In this document: positions 1-4,611 of the stretch, in pieces | Layout of the letters: each line of letters starts with the position of its first letter | Position numbering within the stretch: the first letter of the stretch is position 1 | Source of the DNA: an uncultured Coriobacteriaceae bacterium | GTDB lineage: Bacteria > Actinomycetota > Coriobacteriia > Coriobacteriales > Eggerthellaceae | DNA: 7,576 bases | Direction of reading: 5' to 3' | Assembly (NCBI GenBank): GCA_902767025.1 | Contig: CACXFZ010000145.1 | Span: forward strand, 1 to 7,576 | The notes under the pieces: generated by a model | Told to the model about the DNA's origin: nothing | Database searches by the model: none | What the model saw: only the letters and a program-made list of their open reading frames with translations | Program-made: the position numbers and the translations under genes

Positions 1-32
1 AACCCGCATTCAATATGAAGCACACATGGAAC

Positions 33-38
33 GGGGAG
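33..38 (+). promoter_or_regulatory. Ribosome binding site favouring the TTG start of the NlpC/P60 gene
   Basis: GGGGAG lies 5 bases before TTG at 44. The in-frame ATG at 26 is preceded only by AT-rich sequence with no purine-rich site, so this motif favours the TTG start. Only 25 bases precede that ATG in the window, so the promoter is not visible. Confidence 0.55.
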
Positions 39-43
39 CCCTG

Positions 44-1408
44 TTGAATACCACCATCACGCGTAGAAACCTTGTAGGTGCCGGAGCCACTGCCGTGGCG
101 GCTGGCGTGTTGAGTGCCGCGCTTCCCCGCTGGGCGTTCGCCGATCCGGTCGAAGACGCCCGTCAGCATGCGATGGAGGCAGCCCGCCAGATCGCCGAGG
201 CGCGCCTGCACATCGACGAGATCGCCGACAGCTACCACAAGGCCAAGGAAGAGTACGACGCGGCCCAGGGTGCGGCCGACCAGAGCAGGGCGGTCATCTC
301 GAAAAACGACGCCGAGATCGCCTCGCTCCAGGAAAAGCTCGCACATGGCATGAAAGCGCATTACCGCTCGCAGAGCCTGGGATTCGTGGACGTCATCATG
401 GGCTCGTCGAGCTTCAGCGATCTGGTCACGCGCTGGGAGCAGTACGACCGCCTGAACGAGTCTCAGTCCTCGATGATCGCCAAGGCCAAGAGCCTCAAAG
501 AGCAGAACGAGGTCGAAAAGCGGGAGCTGGAAGGCCGCGAAGACGAGGCACGCAAGAAGTTCGACGAGTGCAACGCGCTCTACACGCAGGCCCAGAGCCA
601 GATCAACGAGCTGCAGGCCATGCAGGACAGCCTGGACGACGAGTTCCAGGCCCTGCTCGACGAGGCCATGGCGGCTTCGCTGGAAGAGGCCCTGAAGAAC
701 ATCAAGATCCAGATCACCGGCAACCCCAACGACCTGAGCCCGGCCTTCGCCGCCCTGGAGTTCGCCAAGAGCCGCCTGGGCTGCCCGTACGTATGGGCTG
801 CCGAAGGCCCCACGAGCTTCGACTGCTCGGGCCTGGTGCGCTGGTGCTACCTGCAGATGGGCATCGACGTGCCCCACTACACCGAATCGCAATACGAGCT
901 TGCCCTGTCGAAGGGCGCAGTGCTCGATCTGAAGGACGTCGAACCGGGCGACGTGCTCTACCGCCCCGGCCACGTGGGCATCGCCGCGGAAAACGGCGGC
1001 ACCACCTACATCCACGCCCCGCAGACAGGCGACGTCGTGCGCTACGCCACCTGGCAGCAGTTCGTGTGCGGCCTGCGCTTCGCCGGCGCACCCAAGCGCA
1101 CGAAGGAAGACGAGGAAAAGAAGAAGCGGGAAGAGGAAGAGAAGAAGGCAGCCGAAGAGGCCAAGAAGGCCGAGCAGGAGCAGAAGGAGCGCGAGCAGCA
1201 GCAGGCACAGGCCGAACAGCAGGCCCAGCAGCAAGCGCAACAGCAGCAGCCTGCCCAGCAGCAAACGCAACAGCAGCAGCCCGCCCAGACTCCCGCACAG
1301 GAACAGCAGGCAGCACCCGCCGCCGAGCAGCAAGCCCAGCCCGCAGCCGAGCCTGCCCAACAGCAGCAAGCGCAAACTGCCGAACCCAGCAGCAGCAAGC
1401 AAAGCTAA
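44..1408 (+). CDS. Secreted NlpC/P60 peptidoglycan hydrolase with PcsB-like coiled coil and Gln-rich tail
   Basis: Predicted cell-wall endopeptidase (454 aa from the start used here). Residues 1-33 form a signal peptide with a twin-arginine-like motif TRRNLV (6-11), a hydrophobic core, a basic residue before the cleavage site and an AFA/D cut after residue 33. Residues about 34-220 are a long coiled coil; LGFVDVIMGSSSFSDLV (112-128) is the hallmark of the PcsB/CwlO-type regulatory coiled coil. The NlpC/P60 domain spans about 235-348 with Cys261 (FDCSGLV), His310 (RPGHVGIA) and His324 (YIHAP) as the catalytic triad. A Lys/Glu-rich linker (about 354-383) leads to a Gln/Ala/Pro-rich tail to the C terminus. 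By family it would cleave stem-peptide bonds during growth or division, with the coiled coil as a likely control surface. The start is TTG at 44, preceded by GGGGAG; an in-frame ATG at 26 would add six residues but has no visible ribosome site. Family call is firm; start and substrate are not. Confidence 0.93.
   Translation: MNTTITRRNLVGAGATAVAAGVLSAALPRWAFADPVEDARQHAMEAARQIAEARLHIDEIADSYHKAKEEYDAAQGAADQSRAVISKNDAEIASLQEKLAHGMKAHYRSQSLGFVDVIMGSSSFSDLVTRWEQYDRLNESQSSMIAKAKSLKEQNEVEKRELEGREDEARKKFDECNALYTQAQSQINELQAMQDSLDDEFQALLDEAMAASLEEALKNIKIQITGNPNDLSPAFAALEFAKSRLGCPYVWAAEGPTSFDCSGLVRWCYLQMGIDVPHYTESQYELALSKGAVLDLKDVEPGDVLYRPGHVGIAAENGGTTYIHAPQTGDVVRYATWQQFVCGLRFAGAPKRTKEDEEKKKREEEEKKAAEEAKKAEQEQKEREQQQAQAEQQAQQQAQQQQPAQQQTQQQQPAQTPAQEQQAAPAAEQQAQPAAEPAQQQQAQTAEPSSSKQS
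1223..1282 (+). repeat. Two-copy 30-bp tandem repeat in the Gln-rich tail
   Basis: Two adjacent 30-base units (1223-1252 and 1253-1282) differ at only two positions. They encode AQQQAQQQQP and AQQQTQQQQP, in frame. A looser relative (AQQQQAQT) lies near 1354-1377. The whole stretch from about 1193 to 1390 is CAG/CAA/GCC-rich low-complexity sequence. The repeat unit is a multiple of three, so copy-number changes would lengthen or shorten the tail without breaking the frame. Confidence 0.85.
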
Positions 1409-1435
1409 CGGAAAGCTGCGCATATCCGCACGATC

Positions 1436-1464
1436 CAGGCCCGCCACCCGCGGGCCTGTTGTTT
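1436..1464 (+). terminator. Intrinsic terminator of the NlpC/P60 gene
   Basis: A perfect 9-bp GC-rich stem (CAGGCCCGC at 1436-1444 paired with GCGGGCCTG at 1450-1458) closes a 5-base loop and is followed by TTGTTT. It begins 27 bases after the TAA stop. On the minus strand the same hairpin has no T run, so it is a convincing terminator only for the plus-strand gene. It lies 40 bases past the hisF stop, however, and could still help block transcription arriving from the his operon. The rest of the convergent interval holds only a small palindrome, TAACCGGGTTA (1464-1474). Confidence 0.82.
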
Positions 1465-1504
1465 AACCGGGTTAGACGTTTGCGAACGGGACCCCTGTTG
1501 GAGG

Positions 1505-2269
1505 TTAGAGGCGGACGGGGATGCCCTGGCTGGCCAGGTACTCCTTGACCTCGCGGACCGTGTAGGTGCCGAAGTGGAAGACGCTCGCCGCCAACACGGC
1601 GTCGGCCTCGCCTTCGACGATGCCCTCGGCGAAATGCTCGAGCTTGCCCACACCGCCGCTGGCGATGACGGGAATGTCCACGGCGCGCGACACCGCACGC
1701 GTGAGCGCGCAATCGAAGCCATCGCAGGAACCGTCGCGGTCCATGCTCGTGAGCAGGATCTCGCCCGCACCGCGCCTGGCCGCTTCGACGGCCCACTCCA
1801 CCACGTCGATGCCGGTGGGCTTGCGCCCGCCCGACACGTAGACCTCCCACTTGTCGCCCGCACCCGCCACGTGCTTGGCGTCGATCGCGCACACGATGGC
1901 CTGGCCGCCGAATGCAGCGGCCGCCTGGGTGATGATGCTGGGGTCGGCAACCGCGGCCGAGTTGATGGACACCTTGTCTGCGCCGGCCGCGATCATGCGC
2001 CTGATGTCGGCCACGCTGCGAAAGCCGCCGCCCACGCAATACGGAAGGTGCAGCTCCTGGGCGGCGCGGCTGGCAAGCTCGACGGTAGTGGCACGGTCGT
2101 CGCTGGTGGCGCAGATGTCCAGGAACACGACCTCGTCGGCCTTCTGTTCGTCGTAGCGCTGAGCCAACTCGATCGGGTCGCCCGCATCGCGCAGGTTGAC
2201 GAAGTTCACGCCCTTCACCACGCGCCCGTCCTTGCAGTCCATGCAGGGAATCACTCGCTTGGCAAGCAT
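1505..2269 (-). CDS. hisF: Imidazole glycerol phosphate synthase cyclase subunit HisF
   Basis: Synthase half of imidazole glycerol phosphate synthase. It takes ammonia channelled from HisH and converts PRFAR to imidazole glycerol phosphate and AICAR, linking histidine to purine synthesis; cytoplasmic. The 254-aa product is full length for the family and is a (beta/alpha)8 barrel. Both catalytic aspartates are present: Asp11 (PCMDCKDGRVVKG) and Asp130 (CAIDAK). Phosphate-binding signatures VGGGFRSV (79-86), LLTSMDRDG (172-180) and ASGGVGKLE (203-211) are intact. I use ATG at 2269, which gives the canonical MLAKRVIPC N terminus; a GTG at 2278 would add MAA but sits too close to the ribosome site. 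It is the last his gene on this strand, 33 bases after hisA; no hisI or hisE follows. No strong minus-strand terminator is visible after it. Confidence 0.98.
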   Translation of the reverse strand: MLAKRVIPCMDCKDGRVVKGVNFVNLRDAGDPIELAQRYDEQKADEVVFLDICATSDDRATTVELASRAAQELHLPYCVGGGFRSVADIRRMIAAGADKVSINSAAVADPSIITQAAAAFGGQAIVCAIDAKHVAGAGDKWEVYVSGGRKPTGIDVVEWAVEAARRGAGEILLTSMDRDGSCDGFDCALTRAVSRAVDIPVIASGGVGKLEHFAEGIVEGEADAVLAASVFHFGTYTVREVKEYLASQGIPVRL

Positions 2270-2274
2270 GGCCG

Positions 2275-2287
2275 CCACCTTTCCTTT
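2275..2287 (-). promoter_or_regulatory. Ribosome binding site deciding the hisF start
   Basis: On the minus strand AAAGGAAAGGTGG ends 5 bases before ATG at 2269. The alternative GTG at 2278 lies inside this purine-rich stretch, so the ATG start, which also matches the family N terminus, is preferred. Confidence 0.7.
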
Positions 2288-2302
2288 CGACCGCGAAAAC
2301 AG

Positions 2303-3028
2303 CTAGAGGCTGCGGCAGTACGCCGTCGCCTCGGCAACGTCGAGCGTGCCCTCGTAGATGGCACGGCCCGTGATCACGCCCTCGATGCAATCGTGCACCT
2401 GACCCAGCGCATGCAGGTCTTCCATGCTGGCCACACCGCCGCTGGCGATGACCTTGTGGCCGAACACGGAAGCGATGCGCTCGTAGGAAGCGGCGTCGAT
2501 GCCGGTGCGCATGCCGTCGCGGCTGATGTCGGTGTAGACCAGGTGGTTGAATCCCAGCTGGGCGACCTCGGCCACCAGCTCTTCGGCCGGAACTCCCGCG
2601 CCCTCGCGCCATCCCTGGATGGCGACCTCGCCGTCGCGCGCATCGATGCCGGCGGTGAGCAGCGCGCCGTAGCGCTCGAGCGCCTGCATCGCGAAGTCCT
2701 TGTCGGCGACCAGCGAGGTGCCCAGGACCACGCGCGTCACACCCGCCTCGGCCAGCGCGTCGATGGTCTCGAGCGTGCGCACGCCGCCGCCCACTTCAAC
2801 CTGCAGCTTCGTGGAGCACAGGATGGCCTGGATGATGGGCAGGTTCGTCGGCTCGCCGGTCTTGGCACCGTTGAGGTCCACCACATGCAACCAGGTGGCG
2901 CCCATCTCCTCGAACTGGCGGGCCTGGTCGATGGGGTTGTCGCTGTACACGGTCCGTTGGTTGTAGTCGCCCTTGGCAAGGCGCACCACCTGGCCGTCCA
3001 AGATATCGATGGCTGGAAGCAAATCCAT
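2303..3028 (-). CDS. hisA: ProFAR isomerase HisA
   Basis: Catalyses the Amadori rearrangement of ProFAR to PRFAR, the step that feeds HisH/HisF; cytoplasmic (beta/alpha)8 barrel, 241 aa, full length. The two catalytic aspartates are Asp8 (LLPAIDILDG) and Asp129 (AGIDARDG). Phosphate-binding turns VEVGGGVRT (77-85), YTDISRDGM (165-173) and ASGGVASMEDL (195-205) are intact. Trp140 sits in the QGW motif typical of HisA. The sequence reads GGGVR and GWREGAGV where actinobacterial PriA (dual HisA/TrpF) tends to read SGGIR and GWxxDGGD, so I infer the ordinary single-function enzyme. The ATG gives the standard N terminus, but the ribosome site is weak (AGAAGAAACGG). Unlike the upstream his genes, it is separated from its neighbour hisH by 245 bases. 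Confidence 0.97.
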   Translation of the reverse strand: MDLLPAIDILDGQVVRLAKGDYNQRTVYSDNPIDQARQFEEMGATWLHVVDLNGAKTGEPTNLPIIQAILCSTKLQVEVGGGVRTLETIDALAEAGVTRVVLGTSLVADKDFAMQALERYGALLTAGIDARDGEVAIQGWREGAGVPAEELVAEVAQLGFNHLVYTDISRDGMRTGIDAASYERIASVFGHKVIASGGVASMEDLHALGQVHDCIEGVITGRAIYEGTLDVAEATAYCRSL

Positions 3029-3053
3029 GCGCGATCCGTTTCTTCTGTCGTGC

Positions 3054-3076
3054 TCCCGCAGGCAAACCCTGCAGGA
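3054..3076 (-). promoter_or_regulatory. Hairpin upstream of hisA
   Basis: In minus-strand RNA, UCCUGCAGG (3076-3068) pairs with CCUGCGGGA (3062-3054) over 9 bp around a GUUUG loop. One pair is a G-U wobble that becomes a C-A mismatch on the plus strand, so the fold suits the his transcript. It ends 25 bases before the hisA ATG and is not followed by a T run, so it is not a terminator. It could be a stability or translation-control element; function unknown. Confidence 0.45.
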
Positions 3077-3093
3077 TTATCAATGGTTATCAA
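3077..3093 (-). repeat. TTGATAA heptamer repeated one helical turn apart
   Basis: On the minus strand TTGATAA occurs at 3093-3087 and again at 3083-3077, start to start exactly 10 bases. The two copies lie on the same face of the helix, in an AT-rich island upstream of hisA. This is the geometry of a binding site for a protein recognising direct repeats. No known regulator is assigned. Confidence 0.45.
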
Positions 3094-3123
3094 AAACGCG
3101 CATATCTTCTCATGCATACCGCG
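3092..3123 (-). terminator. Candidate weak terminator or attenuator between hisH and hisA
   Basis: In minus-strand RNA CGCG-GUAU (3123-3116) can pair with AUAU-G-CGCG (3105-3097) with one bulged G, leaving a loop of 10 bases, directly followed by UUUUU (3096-3092). The stem is imperfect and the loop large, so termination would be partial at best. It could reduce read-through into hisA-hisF or be chance in a skewed region. Confidence 0.28.
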
Positions 3124-3252
3124 CCGTATACAGCCCACACACACGAACAACACGCCAACGGAGACGCGAACGGCGCTTCCCGCCAGTTCACGGGCCGAAA
3201 ACGGCTCACCGCAGCGTAGCGGTTCGACCCGCGCGCGCATTCGACGCGCACG

Positions 3253-3274
3253 AACGAAAACCGCGGTTACCGTT
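3253..3274 (-). promoter_or_regulatory. Palindrome at the hisH stop
   Basis: A 22-base imperfect palindrome centred on AACCGCGGTT (3258-3267) overlaps the end of hisH, with AACG/CGTT outer arms. It has essentially no loop, which suits a DNA-binding dyad better than an RNA hairpin. Just downstream in the transcript GUGCGCG (3251-3245) can pair with CGCGCGC (3237-3231) around a 7-base loop. No T run follows either, so neither is a normal terminator. Confidence 0.35.
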
Positions 3275-3918
3275 TACGCCTGCTGAGCGAGCGCCACGAA
3301 GTTGCGCAGCACGTGCAGCCCTGCGTCGCTGGACTTCTCCGGATGGAATTGCACGCCGAAGCACACCGGGCCCGTTTGCACGACGCACGGGAACTCGGTC
3401 GCATGCGTGGTCGTCGCCTGCGTGAAGGGGCTCGACGGGACCACGTAACTGTGCGTGAAATAGAAATACTCATCCTGGTCGATGCCGTCGAACAGCGGGC
3501 ATGCCGAGTCCTCGCCCCTGTGCATCGTGTTCCAGCCCACGTGCGGCACCTTGAACGACACGCCGTGCTCGTCCTTGCTGGGAATGCGGTCGACGATGCC
3601 GGGAGCCACGCCCAAGCCGGGCGCGGGTGCATCCGGGGCATGCTCCGTGCCGCCCTCGAACATCATGTGCAGGCCCAGGCAGATGCCCAGGTAGGGCTTG
3701 CCGGCCTGGATGGCCTGGCGCACGGCCTGCATCTGGCCGCTTTGGGTCATCGACGCACTCGCATCGGCGAACGCGCCCACGCCGGGCAGCACGACCGCAT
3801 CGGCCTGCTCGATCTGCACCGGCTCGGTGACGATGCGCACGTCCTGCGCACCCGCCGCGCACAGCCCGTTGTAGACCGACTGCAGGTTCCCCTTCGCATA
3901 ATCCACTATCGCAATCAT
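3274..3918 (-). CDS. hisH: Imidazole glycerol phosphate synthase glutaminase subunit HisH
   Basis: Class I glutamine amidotransferase that hydrolyses glutamine and passes ammonia to HisF, with which it forms a tight complex. The 214-aa product is normal length. The catalytic triad is Cys80 (GICLGLH), His192 and Glu194 (VQFHPEKS); the oxyanion-strand motif LPGVGAF is at 44-50. The residue four after the nucleophile is His84, where the family motif (CxGxQ) normally has Gln; the other Glu residues following the motif (FE at 88, E92) are kept. The ATG directly abuts the hisB stop (TAGATG), with GAAGGG ten bases upstream inside hisB, so translation is probably coupled to hisB. hisF, the partner, lies two genes further on, after the 245-base gap and hisA. 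Confidence 0.97.
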   Translation of the reverse strand: MIAIVDYAKGNLQSVYNGLCAAGAQDVRIVTEPVQIEQADAVVLPGVGAFADASASMTQSGQMQAVRQAIQAGKPYLGICLGLHMMFEGGTEHAPDAPAPGLGVAPGIVDRIPSKDEHGVSFKVPHVGWNTMHRGEDSACPLFDGIDQDEYFYFTHSYVVPSSPFTQATTTHATEFPCVVQTGPVCFGVQFHPEKSSDAGLHVLRNFVALAQQA

Positions 3919-4611
3919 CTACAACGCACCCTTCGTGGACGGCACCACCCCGTCGATGCGCGGGTTGATGCGCGTGGCCTGGCAGATGCTGCGCCCCACC
4001 GCCTTGAAGGCCGCCTCCAGGATGTGGTGCGAGTTCTCGCCGCTGAAGCTGCGCACGTGCAGCGTGATGCCGGCGTTGGTGGCCAGGGCGATGAAGAACT
4101 CCTTGGCCAGCGTGGTGTCGAAGGTGCCGACCATCTCGATGGGCAGGTCGACGTCGTAGTGCAGCTGGCCGCGGCCGGAGAAGTCCACCGCCGCCATCAC
4201 CAGCGCCTCGTCCATGCACAAGAAGCTGTGCGAGAAGCGCACGATGCCGCGCTTTTCCCCGATAGCCTGCGCCAGCGCCTGGCCCATGACGATTCCCACG
4301 TCCTCCACCGTGTGGTGCGCGTCGACGTCGATGTCGCCGACGGCCTTGACCGCAAGGTCGAACAGGCCGTGGCGGCCGAACGCGTCGAGCATGTGGTCGA
4401 AGAACGGCACGCCGGTGTCCACATCCACCACACCCGTGCCGTCGATGTCGAAGGTCACCTGGATGTCGGTTTCCTTGGTTGCACGCGCAACGGTGGCGCT
4501 GCGGTGCCGGCTGGGGCTCTCCTGCGGCAGCGGGTCTGCGGACGCGTCCACCACCTGGTCGCGCACCTGGTCGGGCAGCGCCTCGAAATCCTCGCGGGTC
4601 GATCCTCTCAT
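3919..4611 (-). CDS. hisB: Imidazoleglycerol-phosphate dehydratase HisB, with N-terminal extension
   Basis: Manganese-dependent dehydration of imidazole glycerol phosphate to imidazole acetol phosphate. The 230-aa product carries only the dehydratase; there is no HAD-type histidinol-phosphate phosphatase domain as in the E. coli HisB fusion. Metal-binding motifs are DAHHTVEDVG (97-106: His99, His100, Glu103) and SHHILEA (194-200: His195, His196, Glu199), with FFDHML (His73) and PMDEAL-like CMDEAL (132-137). The conserved fold starts at RSATVARATKETDI (37-50), so residues 1-36 are an extension on a usual length near 195-200. The start is well supported: GGGGAG lies 5 bases upstream and the ATG overlaps the hisC TGA as ATGA. 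No start codon lies just before residue 37; the in-frame GTGs further up have no ribosome site. The stop abuts hisH. Confidence 0.97.
   Translation of the reverse strand: MRGSTREDFEALPDQVRDQVVDASADPLPQESPSRHRSATVARATKETDIQVTFDIDGTGVVDVDTGVPFFDHMLDAFGRHGLFDLAVKAVGDIDVDAHHTVEDVGIVMGQALAQAIGEKRGIVRFSHSFLCMDEALVMAAVDFSGRGQLHYDVDLPIEMVGTFDTTLAKEFFIALATNAGITLHVRSFSGENSHHILEAAFKAVGRSICQATRINPRIDGVVPSTKGAL

Larger units (their letters stand above)
3029..3273 (-). other. hisH-hisA intergenic region, structured, possible control point
   Basis: This is the only long gap inside the cluster. No coding sequence in it is convincing: the open frames that cross it are continuations of shadow frames of hisA and hisH. 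Its hisA-proximal part (about 3077-3105) is AT-rich compared with its surroundings. In transcript order it holds a palindrome spanning the hisH stop, a 7-bp hairpin (3231-3251), a GT-rich stretch, a weak hairpin with U5, a repeated heptamer and a hairpin close to hisA. I cannot assign a convincing -35/-10 pair: TTGATA (3093-3088) and GATAAT (3081-3076) resemble promoter boxes but no correctly spaced pair is visible. A second promoter for hisA-hisF, or differential transcript stability, is an inference. Confidence 0.5.

Noticed and set aside
15..47. Ten-codon upstream frame (MKHTWNGEPC) overlapping the hydrolase start
   Set aside because: No ribosome site is visible, and with only 14 bases before it there is no basis for calling a leader peptide.
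714..2612. 632-residue minus-strand open frame running through hisA, hisF and the NlpC/P60 gene
   Set aside because: Arg/Gly-rich composition typical of a shadow frame; it crosses three real genes and the terminator.
3077..3096. FNR/CRP-family site (TTGAT...ATCAA)
   Set aside because: The half-sites are direct repeats, not inverted, so the expected dyad is missing.
3215..3237. tRNA T-arm-like GGTTCGACCC on the plus strand
   Set aside because: No acceptor, D or anticodon arms could be found around it; a short coincidental match.
3029..3240. Small protein in the hisH-hisA gap (starting at 3240 on the minus strand)
   Set aside because: The frame runs straight into hisA out of frame, has no ribosome site at its ATG and no recognisable features, nor a run of His codons as in a his leader.
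3194..3245. T-box-like sequence (GGGTCGAACCGC) in the hisH-hisA gap
   Set aside because: Resembles AGGGTGGNACCGCG, but the TGGN that pairs with the tRNA acceptor end reads TCGA, no specifier stem is visible and no antiterminator/terminator pair follows.
1574..3286. 570-residue plus-strand open frame across hisF and hisA
   Set aside because: It is antisense to two clear full-length enzymes, has Arg/His/Ala/Gly-skewed composition, and matches no family; long antisense frames are expected opposite G/C-ending codons.
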